Of a stretch of DNA of 64,000 nucleotides, positions 1-11,520 are shown piece after piece (position 1 is the stretch's first letter; each line of letters opens with the position of its first letter). Location of the stretch: assembly GCF_000002425.4 (NCBI RefSeq), contig NC_037271.1:3683563-3747562 (forward strand), read 5' to 3'. The stretch is from Physcomitrium patens. Taxonomy: Eukaryota > Streptophyta > Bryopsida > Funariales > Funariaceae. Made by a program: the position numbers and the translations under genes. The notes beneath the pieces were generated by a model that worked only from the letters and a program-made list of their open reading frames with translations, ran no database searches and was not told the origin of the DNA.

Positions 1-640
1 AAACCTGTTTAAACCCAAAACCCACTTATCCCAGCAAATCTCCAATCACTTCCTCTGTCGTCACTCAGCAACTATCACTGCGATGCCAATCAAACCAGCT
101 ACCGATTCCTATCTACCCAATTCGCAGAAATAGAAACGCAGCATCTTTCACCCAACCCAATCAACAATCACAACTGTGTCCACCTACTGATTCCTGGTTT
201 AAATTCGTTCTTTCAAGCTTTCGCGACCCTGGCAACACAGGAGGCGGAATTTCAGCTGAATGCCGCTACGGAGAGCTAGACCTAGCTCACTGAAATCCGA
301 GACGGATAATCCTTGAGGGATTGGAATACTGAATCCGACCAGATGGGGCTTATATACAGTCTACGATCGGGTGCGGGGTGAGTTGCCACCACGCTAGGAC
401 ACTTCATTGCGAGGGCGGTTACGAGCCACGCTCCTGCTTCTCCACTTGGGCCCGTCGGAAGCTCTGTCGGAAATTTCTGAACCCAAGCAACGCGACTGCG
501 ACAGGCGCCAAACTTGGTCGGTAACACTTTTACCCTGGTTTCCAATTCGGGCAACTTGTTTCTTCCTACTCAAGCCAGTTTCTCACCATCACTTTTTCGG
601 GATTGCGTAAAATTGTACTTTGGTATTTGACGTTTTACCC
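1..640. other. Gene-like unassigned edge region
   Basis: Base composition is close to that of the genic parts of the window and drops sharply to AT-rich DNA after about 640. No recognisable protein is encoded. A 90-codon reading frame on the minus strand (282-554) has no family signature and may be chance. The best reading is the promoter or 5'-untranslated part of a gene transcribed leftwards out of the window, but nothing here proves it. Confidence 0.25.
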
Positions 641-1035
641 AATAAATCTGAATCAGATCCCCAAAAACTAATATCTTGTAAATATTTGACTTCACTTTGT
701 CAAAAGAAAAAAAGGTGGGTTGATTGGTGAAGAGTGTAGCCATTGTTGGCTCCCTAATACTCTTCCATGACTAACAATCATGGATTGTGAAAGGTATTTG
801 GAGTAGAATGTGCTTTAAAAGGGTGGTGTGATGTTCTCTTACAATGTTTATAATATATATATATATATATATATATGCTGTTTAATTTAATATTAAAATT
901 ATTTTTAATATTTAATTATTAAATATATATATTATTTATATAAAATAACATTTTTATTTTAAAAAAGTATTTTTATTTAATATTTGTATATTTTATATTA
1001 CCAAAGCAGCTAATAGATATCTATTTGTATATATT

Positions 1036-1073
<38 letters not shown>

Positions 1074-1396
1074 TGGATATATAACAAACTAAAATATCAA
1101 GCATCCATAAAAAAATTCTAAGACCTCTTAATTATATATTATTTTGTAAAGATCTATAAAAGCTTTTAGAAATTTCTAATCTTCAAAAATCTTTTGTAAT
1201 CTTTTATAGTCAGCTAAGATTATTTTAGGTTTGTAGAAGTTGGTAAAAAAGATTCTTTATATTTAAAGGATGTTTATAATTTCTGGAATCTTATCTATAA
1301 ACTCCTATAAGTTTTTGTTGTAATTATACAAATATGAAAGCAAAACAAGGAGTACCTCGAAGTTTTGAAGCAATCTAAATGTTGTGTTGTTCATAA

Positions 1397-1432
<36 letters not shown>

Positions 1433-2600
1433 TATTTCTTATTTAATATCTTACTTTTCTTGCATTTATTGATTTTTTTAAAATTTTCATCCTTGAGTTT
1501 TCATTAGTGTGTATTTGTTTTTAAAATAAGTATCAAATGTTTTTTGAAGGATATTCTTCTATCTTAATAGTTGCAAATTATAATCATTTGAACTAAATTT
1601 TCTTGTAACATGTTTACTAAAAGAAATAATAAGTTACCTTCTTTTAATACATTCTATTCAATATAAGAGAATTTAAATTGGATTATTTTTTAATAAGAGT
1701 AGAATTTTTATCCATAATAATATCTCAATCAAGCTTTGTATTTATATAAAATTATCTTTAATTTACTATAATAATTATAGTAAAATAATTAATTTTTACT
1801 TAAAATAAAATAAAATAAAATAAAACAACTTGCAAATAATAATAAAAGAATTATGCAATATCGAATTTAGTGTTATTAGGATATTAAATCTTAAAGTTAT
1901 TTTTAATATTTTAAAATTAAAATAGAAAGTATAGAAATAATATTTCATATATATATATATATATATCTTTTTTCTATAAAAAAATATATAAGGTCAATTT
2001 GATGCAACTTGATTTAAATTCATAATATTTATACTAAAAAATATACAAAATAACATAAGAAGCTGTTATAAAACCAATAAATCATATTACAAATTTAAAT
2101 TACATTTTTAACAAGAAAAAAATAATGATGCTTAAAAATAATACTAAATAGCTATGTTCTATTAAAAGATAATTATGTCATATAGTAATAGAGACTATAT
2201 AATGAAATACTACTAATTTTATATTTAAAATATTTTTTAATAATTTAATCATATATATATATATATATAAATATTATTTAATTTTTAGAAAAATACTTAA
2301 AACTTCAATCAAAGAGAAATTTTAAGCCAAGACATAGTTTCAAACCAAGAAGACCTTAAAGAATCTAATCATGTTTCAAGGATCTAGTCATGGATCCTAT
2401 CATCCAAACGAGTGTTAGTTTATTTTTTGGTAGTGTGTTGATAGTCATTGTTTACTTGGAAGTCAATTGTTGTGATCACATTGGGTATTATTCTATGGCT
2501 ACAATGAGCTACTTTAAGAAGTCAACTAGAAGGAGAGAGGGCATTACAATAATGAAGTTTAGCACACAAATTGCAGTATGGGAGATATAGCAAAGTAATT
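641..2600. other. AT-rich spacer with (AT)n tracts
   Basis: No gene is visible. The stretch is very AT-rich and holds pure (AT)n runs at about 853-876, 1039-1070, 1400-1428, 1946-1966 and 2250-2269, plus a short AAAAT-type repeat near 1801-1825. Its right end grades into the decayed gag region of element A, whose 5' boundary and LTR were not found. Confidence 0.6.
1039..1070. repeat. (AT)n microsatellite
   Basis: Uninterrupted AT dinucleotide run of about 16 units, the longest of five such tracts in the first 2.3 kb. Confidence 0.9.
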
Positions 2601-2639
2601 CTAAATAGAGACTCAGATACAACACCTCTTAGGCTAGAT

Positions 2640-3480
2640 ATCTAATTTGCAAGGGCAAATAGAAGCTTCTAAGACAAGAAGGTTGACATCTATTAGGCTG
2701 AAATTGAGCAAGCTTGATATATACTCAAGGACCTCAAGGCAAGAAGATGTATGCCAATGGCTCTTCAGGATGCGACAGTACCTCCAATTATTTGGAATAA
2801 ATATTAATAAAGAGATTATATATGCTTCTAGTTATTTCAGAGATAGAACAACTATTTGGTGGTGACATCGAGTTCAAAGCTATGGAGCTCAAGGTAGATT
2901 TTGTAATTAAGAGGAGTTTGAAACCAAGATTAAGAGTCAATTTTGATCCATCAATGCAAGAAAGTTAAGACACAATCAATTGGCTAATCTTATATAATTT
3001 AAATTAGTGCAAAATTATGTCTCCCAATTCAAGTCCCTATATCTCTAAATTGACAACGTTTCAAAAGAAGAGATGATGGATTGATTTTTAGGAGGGTTGA
3101 AATTTGTAATCTAGTGAAAAGTGGAATTAAAAGATCCACAAATGTTTGAAGACATAGTTACGATTGCAAAGAGGGTTGATGCTAAAGATTATAGAAATTC
3201 TGGAGTATAACCTATAGTGCAGAATTCTATGCCATTAGCTAATAATATAGTGTACCAATCAATACCGATGGAGATTGATGCTCTATAAGGACCATTGATA
3301 CCACAAAGATAACAAATATTGGTACAAAAGGGATTGTGCTTTTACTATTGATAGTCAAACCATCAGATCAAAGACTCTCCAAAACGTCAAAGTTTAAGTA
3401 CCAAAAAATCACAGGGGATTCACAATCTCAAGAACCACCAAGTTGATGAAGAAATAGAGCAAGAAAATTGAGCTCTCCAA
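2640..3480 (+). pseudogene. Element A gag remnant
   Basis: Translation gives a retrotransposon Gag core: VCQWLFRMRQYLQLFGI, then RDRTTIWW, then QNYVSQFKSLYL and a segment reading IAKRVDAKDYR. These match the order of the Ty3/gypsy gag domain. Stops and frame changes break it repeatedly. A degraded zinc-knuckle remnant (CFYY...NHQ) follows near 3335-3365 but lacks the full CCHC set. It cannot make a functional nucleocapsid. Confidence 0.75.
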
Positions 3481-3743
3481 TAAAGGCACTAAGGACCAAT
3501 ATTGAAGGTAGTTGTTATTCCTTAGAGACAAATGGCATGGCCTCGAACAATTATCAAAAGGATTGACTAGTATGTCTAATGGGTCGACTAAGAACACAAC
3601 CATGTTAAGTGCTTGTAGGATTGTGACTCTACAAAAAATTGCATCTCAACAATAATTACCTACCAACTTGAGATTAAGATAAAGATGATCAAAGGAGAGA
3701 ATATATACCTCGCACATGATCGAACGAATATCTTGAGCAAAAT

Positions 3744-3747
<4 letters not shown>

Positions 3748-3776
<29 letters not shown>
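3748..3776. repeat. Poly(A) run inside element A
   Basis: About 29 consecutive A residues between the gag and protease remnants of element A. No adjacent retroposed gene or target-site duplication is visible, so it may be simple homopolymer growth. Confidence 0.8.
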
Positions 3777-3779
<3 letters not shown>

Positions 3780-4216
3780 AAAGACTAAGTAATATTTATG
3801 CCTCGAGGGAGAGGTTTAGAATAATAAAGCTTAGATATGATGTTATCCTTAGTATGCCATAGCTAGAGGTGAGAAATAAATAATTCAATTGACTAGCAAA
3901 GAGAATTTCTTTCAAAAATGGAAGATATATGTTGACTCTTTGTGCCCTTGTATTGAGTAGGATATCAAAATGATCTACAACTAAGAGCTTTCTTGTAGGA
4001 ATGATTTTTATGAAGAAACAAATATGGCATAAGAAATTGGTATATATAGTGGTTTTGAATCTTGCTTCAATAGTAAGAAAGATAGCCAAAAGAACAGAAA
4101 GGATAGAACAATTCATACATGAATATTGTGATGTCTTTCCAACCAACTTATTTAGTGGTATGCCACGTGATCAAGGTGTCTCCTTTCAAATAGAATTAGT
4201 GCTAAGACCAAACCGA

Positions 4217-5901
4217 TGTCGTGTTGTAACATGACTATAAGGTGAAAGATGATAATATGGATCTTATTATAGAAGAGCCAAGTTAAAAGAAAAGGTAGAA
4301 AAATATGGATAAAAGATAGAAAGGTAATAAAACTTTTAATAGTAATGCTGCCCTTTTTAAAAAAATAGCTTCTACTTACTTTGTAGGGCCAAAAATAAGG
4401 CAAAATAAGGTATATTAGAATAATAAATGATATAGACATCTTTAGGAAAAGGTTAAGAGTAAATTCTAATAAAATTTACTTAGAAAAACTAGATATTGAT
4501 ACCCAGAGAAGGCCGGTTCTGAACTAGGGTCGAAATCAGACCCTGAGGCACAAAACCGAGTCTCGATGGCAACTCTAGGGCTCTTCGGTAGATCGAAGAG
4601 TGGGGTTTGAGAGAAGATTGGATAGGATTTTTATGAGCATTGATTTTGGGTGATTTGGAGTTGATATGACTATGTAAGAGCTTTGCAAAGTTAAGGTTTG
4701 TTTCGGATGCCTTGGGTTCTATGAAATAAAATAGGATTTACGTTTTGGATGATTATAAGAGTTTTGTAATAGATCTATAGGTGAAATTTGGTGGATTTAT
4801 GGTTATAGTTGTGTTTAATATGTGTTATAAATTTGAGCTCGATCTAACCATTGAATTGAGGGATATTGAAGATTAAGTGGGTCAAGGTCTCAGAAAGTAG
4901 AATTTTAGGTCTAGTGGAGGTTTTTAAGATTTCTTGCAATCTACTAGTTGGATTGGAATGAAACTTATGTAAAAGGATATTAGACTTAATTTTCTATATG
5001 CATGAAAATTTTAAGATCAATCGAACGGTGCAATAGAGAGATATTGGCTCTGGAAGATTGGCATCAAGATTGAAGAAGGAGGTCAGCCAATATCCGAGCA
5101 CATTTTTGAGGTTATCACCAATTTTGTATTTCCGATCCTTTTCAATTTTTTTGTGCTTGTGTTTAACTTATTTTTTTAGAAGTGTGAAAAATTTGAGTTA
5201 AGATCGACGGTTTATTCATTAGTTATTGAGGTTTAAATCTGTTATAGGAATTACTAGGATTTGATTTAGGATTTAGGGTTTGGTTAGGGTTTGGTTTAGG
5301 GTTTAGGATTTGATTAGGATTTAGGATTTGGTTAGGGTTTTATTTAGGATTTAGGATTTGGTTAGGATTTGATTTAGGATTTAGGATTTATTTAGGGTTT
5401 GGTTTAGGATTTAAGATTTGAATTAGGGTTTGGTTTAGGGTTTGGTTGGGATTTGGTTTTAGGTTTGTTTAGGATTTGATTAGGATTTGGTTTAGGATTT
5501 GGTTGGGATTTGGTTTAAGGTTTGTTTAGGATTTGATTTAGGATTTAGGATTTAGAATTTTATTAGGATTTAATTAGTTTTATTAAGATTCAATTAGTTT
5601 TGGCCTTAGATTTGAATGAAGTTCAATAGGATTATAACTAGAATTAAATTAAGATTGAATTGATATGTATTTGAGTGATATTTGTGATCCTTCTAATATT
5701 TCTTTAAGAATTCTTATTATTTGTTTGAAATTTCTTTGAAGTTTTTTTGAATTTGATTAAGCTTGCTTACTATTATTATGGTCTAATTAGAGCATTGTTA
5801 GTATTTTATTAGAATTAGGATTTTTTTATTATAATTTCCATTCTTCCTTCCATAGTTAGGTGCTCGGAGCATTCTCAAGCAAGACTTCACATATTACGAC
5901 A
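4217..5901 (+). repeat. R1 repeat, copy 1 (solo-LTR-like)
   Basis: A 1,685-bp unit beginning TGTCGTG and ending ACGACA, inserted inside the RT of element A. It matches, in reverse complement, the unit at 6122-7760 along its whole length. Shared landmarks include an ACTTTGTAGGGCC/AAATAAGGCAAAATAAGG block, a TTCGGTAGATCGAAGAG block, a long TTTAGG-rich tract and a GTGCTCGGAGCATTCTC block near the end. The TG...CA ends with short inverted termini fit a solo LTR of a family absent elsewhere in the window. No clear target-site duplication or coding potential is seen. A non-autonomous transposon is the alternative. Confidence 0.7.
5255..5570 (+). repeat. Degenerate TTTAGG-type tandem tract within R1 copy 1
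   Basis: Imperfect repeats of TTTAGGATTTGG and TTTAGGGTTTGG. The plant telomere heptamer TTTAGGG appears several times but never in a regular array. The reverse complement of this tract occurs at 6470-6720 in R1 copy 2, so it belongs to the repeat rather than marking a former chromosome end. Confidence 0.7.
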
Positions 5902-6121
5902 CCAACAAGTGGACTAATTTATCGCCTAGTACCAAATGAACTTAAAGAGTTACAAAAATAATTGGATGCACTCTTGGAGAAAGGCCTCATTTAAAAAAGG
6001 ACATTGCTATGGGAAGCATATGTATTCTTTGCACTCAAAAAAAGATGGTGGACTTTGACTTTGAATCAATTATTGAAAACTCAATAAGTAGTTTGTCAAG
6101 AATGCATATCCACTTCTATAT

Positions 6122-7760
6122 TGTCGTATTACATGAAATTTTACTCGAGAGTGCACCGAGCACGTGGCTATGGAAGATAGAAGGAAATTACAACTATAAA
6201 ATCTTAATTCTAATAGAATATTAAATAAACTCTAATTAAATCTTAATAATGATAAACAAAATTTAATTCAAATTTAAAATAAATCTTAAAGAAATTACAA
6301 AAGAATAAATAAGAAATCTTAAAAGAATTAAAAAAAATCCATAATAAGCCTCAAAAGAATCCTTAAGAAGTCCTAAAAAATATTAGAATAATTAAAAATA
6401 TATCTTAAATAAATTTCAATGAAGTTCTAATTTAATCCTAGTTAAAATCCTAATAGACTTCAATCAAATCTTAAACAAACCATAAACCCTAAATCAAACC
6501 GTCAATCAAATTTTGGATCCTAAATCAAATCCTAAATCAAATCTTAGACAACTCCTAAATCCTAAATCAAATCCTAAATCCTAAAATAAATCCTAGATCA
6601 AATCTTAGATCCTAAATTCTAAACCAAATCCTAGACAAATCCTAAATCTTAAACCAAATCTTAGATCAAACCCTAATTCCAAACCAAATCTTAACCAAAT
6701 CCTAATCAACTCAATCTAATCCTAGTACTATTTAGAACCTCAATATTTATCAATTGAATCATTGATTTTTTCTAAAAATTTGCACACTTCTGAAAACTAA
6801 GTTGGTAACAAGCATACAAAATTTGAAGATAATCACACTTACCAAATAAAAGAAAAATCCTAAAATATGCTCAGATATTGGCCAACCTCTTATTCTAATC
6901 TAAATTTTGAACTTCTAACACCAACATCTTCTAATTGAACTATTCAATTGTTCTTAAATTTTATAAGTATGTAGAAAATCAATTCTATTACCTTTAATTA
7001 CAAATTTTTATTTCAAACAAACTAGTAGATTGCTGAAGATCTTAGAAATTCTAACTACCTTTTAAAGTACAATTTCTAAGATTTCAACCTACTTGAAATT
7101 CAATAACCTTCAATTCAACCATTTGATCAAGCTCAAACTTAAAACATACACTTCAAACAATAAATTTCATAAGTCATCAAAATTTAAACTATAGATCTAC
7201 TACCAAATTTATAAAATTCTTCAAAATATGATATCTTTTTTATTCTATAAGTTCTTCAGTTATCTAAAATAACTATGACTTTGCAAAGCTTTTACAAAGT
7301 CATTTCATACTTAATTACATTTAAATCAATGCTCAAAGAAACCTTATTAAGTTTGCTGTCAAATCCCATTCTTTGATCTACCAAAGAACTTTTGAATTGC
7401 TATAGATGCTAAGTTTTGTGCCTCAAGATCTGATTTCGACCTAGGTTGATAACTAATCCTCTTCAAGTATCAAATTTTGCCCTTTTGACTTAATTTTTGT
7501 TCCAATCAACTCCTAACTTCTTCTTGCATGTGCTCATTTTCTTTATTTTTCTAATCTACCTTGTTTTGCCTTATTTGTAACATTACAAAGTAAGTAGAGT
7601 CTACTTTATAAAAAGATATCATTTAAAACTTTAGTTCTACTTTTTTTTTTACTATTGTCTATTTACTAAGATAACTTGCTATAATATTTGAAGTAAGATC
7701 TTCTATAATATAATAGATTCTTGACCATTTTTATTTATTAATTGTGTTACATCACGATAA
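6122..7760 (-). repeat. R1 repeat, copy 2 (inverted)
   Basis: A ~1,639-bp unit in the opposite orientation to copy 1, separated from it by only 220 bp of element A RT. Its left end TGTCGTATTACATG and the block GTGCACCGAGCACGTGG match the reverse complement of the right end of copy 1. Its right end GTGTTACATCACGATAA matches the left end of copy 1. The degenerate telomere-like tract is at 6470-6720. By eye the two copies differ at many positions, so the insertions are old. Confidence 0.7.
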
Positions 7761-9752
7761 TGAATAGATGATCTTCTTGACCAACTTTAAAATATAACCA
7801 TTATTAGTAAATTAGACCTTTGAAGTGATTATTTGTAGACTCCTATTATCAAAGAGGATATAGAAAAGATAGCATTCTGCATGCACTATGGACATTTTGA
7901 GTGGCTTGTATTATCTTTTGTTCTCACTAATGTTGTAGCCTTATTTAAGTGTCACTTAAATAAATTATTTTAGAATCTTTTAAATAAGTATGTGGTTGTT
8001 TCCATTAATGATATCCTAGTCTATAATAAAAGCCTTAAAGAGCTTGAGTAATATCTATGAGAAGTGCTATGCCAATTACATGATAGTCGCTTCATTACAA
8101 GCAATCAAAGTATGAATTTTGGAAGTCAAAGGTCATTTTTTTGGAGCTAGTAGTGTCCTTCAAAGACGTGCGCATAGAACAAACAAGGTAAAAGTAATAG
8201 AGGATCAACCAATTTTGAATGATGCTTCTAAATTTTGTTCATTTTTAGGCCTTATTAGATATTATCACCATTTTTTTTTTAACAATTTGTGATCATTGCT
8301 GCCTCATTGACAAGCTTATTGGAAAAAAATGCTCCATTTGAATAAAAATTATAACAAAAAAGGGCCTTCAAGGAGTTGAAAGAGGTACTAATTACTGCTA
8401 TAAAATTACAATTGTATGATTCAAATCTCCCATGTATGCTTAACATTGATGCTTTTGACTTTACTATTGGTAAGATTCTTCAACAAGACTTTAATAAGAA
8501 TCTTCAACTTGTGGCGTATGAATCATGCAAACTCAAAAGGGCAAAGCACAATTATTTTATACGTAATCAAGAGCTATTAGCAATTATATATGCCACAAAG
8601 ATGTCACAACACTATTTGTTAGGAAAGCCACCAACTATTTGGATTGGCCACCAATCTATGCTGCACGATTTGTACCTAAAAAATATGAAACTATGACATC
8701 ATCATTGCAAAGAACAGTTGCAATTGTTTGACATTCAGCTGAGGTACAAATAAGGGTGACAATACATTGTGTTATATATTTTTTTATGTAGATCCAAATT
8801 AAAATCAAAATCAAATGATAAAATAGAAGTTGCTACCAATAGTATTATTATTTCAAATCTAATGAGAGGAAGAGAATGGAAGGAAGTTATGTATTGTAAT
8901 ACTTATTTCAAGATGGTTACTAATCAACTAAAGGTAAAAAAATGTGCAATATCAAGATTTCATCATATGAATGAAGGCTTACTCTATTTCAAGAAATAAA
9001 TTTATATATCTGACAATGATATACTTTGAATGCATATACTTCAAGAAAAACATGACATCCCAATATCTAGATACTTAAGGTACAAGAAGACTTTAGAATA
9101 GATTTCAAGGATATGATTTGGGATAGGTTTGGATCGAGATATTCAAGCTTTTGTGCATTCTTGTGAATCATGTCAATATAACAAAGCATACAATATATCA
9201 TCTCTTAGACTATTGCAGCCAATTCTATTACCTATGGTATGTTGAGAGCAAGTGATTATAGATCTCATTACATGTTTGCCACATACGCTTCACATTCATA
9301 TTGTAGTTACTGTCTTTGTGGATCAATTTTCAAAGCAAATTTACTTGGTTATAATGCACTCTGATATTGATGTCACAATACATCCACAAGTTTTCTTCAG
9401 TACTATCTTTTGTCACCATGGATTATCTCATGTCATCATTTCAGATTGGAATCCATACTTTATAAGGAATTTTTGGCAAATCTTATTCAAGCTACTAGAC
9501 ACATGACTTATCATGTCCACGATCTTTTATCTTTAGATAGATAGAAAAATGGAGCATCCAAATCAAATCTTAGAGGATATGGTATGGACATTCTTGGCAA
9601 TTCACCATAATGATTGTGATGAATATTTGATGTCTTTAGAGTTTGTCTATAATGATATTATTCAAGCAAATATTAGTCATTCACCATTCTTTTTCAATAC
9701 CAATCAACATCCAATTACATTGATAATTCTTTATTGTCTCATCAGTACCCAC

Positions 9753-10327
9753 TATCACGGACATACTCATGTAAGCCAGTAATTACATATATAAACAGGT
9801 AGAAGTAACTAAAAGTAAATAAAAGTAACTTAATTCTATAGTATTTGATATGGAAGCTTTCTAGAAGCTTTATAGATGCTACTTTGACTTTATAGGTATC
9901 TTTAATTGACTTTTTGGATTAGAAACGTGGTCAAAAAGTTAGCCATGTGCCATACATGTTGTTAGCTTGAAGACCAAGCTAACAATGTGGCCTACATGTA
10001 GAAAAACTTGCCTTGTAAGTCAAGGCATGTGTCTTAAACAGTCAAAACATATTAGAGGTCCTATAGAATGTCGCCACATAGCCCCTAGTTAGATAATATA
10101 TATAGAGACAAGAGTGAAGCCTTCTTCACTCTTGTCAACTCTTTTCTTGTTTCCAATCTAATTTTAAGAATTTTCTAGTCTTTGGCAATAGCCACTCTAG
10201 TTTCTCTTTCAATATACATACTTGTTTGTTTATATTTTGTTACCTTTCTTTGAGTGAAGGCTCACTTATCTGAATTATTTTTTCATCAAGTTCTTGTCTT
10301 TGACTGATTGACAAGAGTATACTTACA
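9753..10327 (+). repeat. Element B 5' LTR
   Basis: Matches the element C LTRs over its length and the solo LTR at 25.09-25.59 kb. It begins TATCACGGACATA (a mutated TGTCACAGACATA) and ends with ACTTACA just before the primer binding site. A TATATATA box sits at 10097-10104, followed by GAGACAAGAGTGAAG, and the same arrangement occurs in the LTRs of element C. It is the likely LTR promoter. Confidence 0.88.
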
Positions 10328-10340
10328 ATATCAGAGCTTT
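10328..10340 (+). other. Primer binding site (initiator tRNA-Met type), element B
   Basis: ATATCAGAGC directly follows the LTR and matches the TGGTATCAGAGC core typical of LTR elements primed by initiator methionine tRNA. The first bases have decayed. Confidence 0.8.
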
Positions 10341-10514
10341 ATCTTTTCTTGATTAAGAGTGGATTACCCCTTTTTCTTGATAAGACATAAGCATATTAAG
10401 AGTTGCGGATTACCCTCTTTTAAATTGATATTATTTTTAGTATTTTCTTTATTTTTAAGTCTGTTGTTTTACTTGTCTTGAGCAATATTAGACATTTATT
10501 TTCTAGGTGTTACC

Positions 10515-11520
10515 ATGGCAGAGCTTATCGAATTGAAGAGTGCAATGACACAAACGCAAGAATAATTGAGGCAATTAATGCTTGTGATGCATCAACTTAA
10601 TTCACCAATAGAAGGAAGAACAAGAATAACAGAAAGTGGAGATGTAGAGATGGTCAGAGCTGCCTCAACATCTACATCGAATCATGCCCCTTCTCCCATA
10701 GTGAAACACCATTCAAATGCTAGAGTATCAAAAATTGCCTTACTCAAAAAAATTTGATGGTATGAGATCAAAGTTTCGAGGATTCATCAATCAAGTACGG
10801 TTGATAATCGAACTTTAATCCCAAAGCTATCCAACTCTATGATCATAAGACAGGTTTATTGGAACACTACTTTTCGGTTCTACATTATCATGGTTTTCAT
10901 CTTTTTTTGAATGATAAGATCCAATATTGGATAATTTAGAAGCTTTCTTGGTAGAATTTTGATCTATGTATGGAGAACATGATATAGTTCATGTTGCAAC
11001 AAATAAGATTCATATCTTGTGACAAAGAAATTGATCTATAACAACATATGTTTCACAATTTTGAGAACTTGTGATTGATACCAAGTGAGATGATGCTGCA
11101 CTCATTAGCCAATTCTTTTATGGACTAAAATATGAGGTAAAAAAATTGATGCTCAATTCATCCGATCCTCAAACATTGAGTTAAGCAATTGATTTTGCTG
11201 TAAAATGTGACAATCAACTTTTTGAATTTTGATCTGAGAGTCACATAAGTAGGCCTCAACATTACTACAATTCAATGGCAACACCTACATCTTCTCAACA
11301 CAAATCTTCAGAAGTAAAAGATATTTAAATCGATGCAATACATTTTAAAGCTCTTATTGAACAAGAAAAGACTCGTCGTTGTCAAGAAGGATTATGTTTA
11401 TATTGTGGAGAACCAAAACATACTACTCAACATTGTCCAAAGAAACGACGCAACCACAAAATGAAGAGTATGACTGTCAAAGAAGACAATATGTCAGAAA
11501 ACGAGTTTGTCCAACTACAA
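10515..11520 (+). pseudogene. Element B gag (broken)
   Basis: Starts MAELIELKSAM. A TAA follows at codon 17, at exactly the same place as in element C. The gag core continues in shifting frames, and a CCHC zinc knuckle (CLYCGEPKHTTQHC, spacing C-x2-C-x4-H-x4-C) is intact near 11397-11440. The product would be the capsid/nucleocapsid polyprotein, but stops at several CAA, CGA and TGG-derived codons prevent full-length translation. Confidence 0.8.

Larger units (their letters stand above)
2600..9752 (+). mobile_element. Element A: decayed Ty3/gypsy retrotransposon, interrupted by two R1 repeats
   Basis: On the plus strand, in gypsy order, are remnants of gag, aspartic protease, reverse transcriptase, RNase H and integrase, all riddled with stops and frameshifts. 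The RT is split by two R1 copies (4217-5901 and 6122-7760). Removing the first rejoins the protein in one frame (ELVLRPNR before, PTSGLIYRL after). Removing the second rejoins a YPLL stretch to IDDLLDQL, as in the normal RT order. No LTRs of its own were found. The right end is cut by the 5' LTR of element B at 9753. It is the oldest layer of this nested cluster. Confidence 0.85.
3820..9752 (+). pseudogene. Element A pol remnant (PR-RT-RH-IN)
   Basis: In order: end of the aspartic protease (YDVILSMP, 3836-3860), linker and start of RT (YCDVFPTNLFSGMP, about 4120-4165), RT fingers with ALKKDGG (about 6030-6050), RT palm with HYGHFEWLVLSF (about 7888-7925) and INDILVYNKS where YVDD-type elements have the catalytic aspartates, RNase H (NIDAFDFTIGKILQQD and YYLLGK-like region, 8376-8696), H2C2 integrase finger (HDIPISRYL to CESCQYNKA, about 9050-9190) and integrase core (IIDLITCLP, ISDWNPYF, 9252-9760). 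There are many in-frame stops. It is non-functional and interrupted by two R1 copies. Confidence 0.85.

Noticed and set aside
3748-3776. Poly(A) run as the tail of a processed pseudogene
   Set aside because: No retroposed gene body lies upstream; the sequence on both sides is decayed gypsy element.
5255-5570. Interstitial telomere or chromosome-fusion scar
   Set aside because: The TTTAGG tract is irregular, occurs inside a dispersed repeat, and its complement is found in the neighbouring R1 copy.
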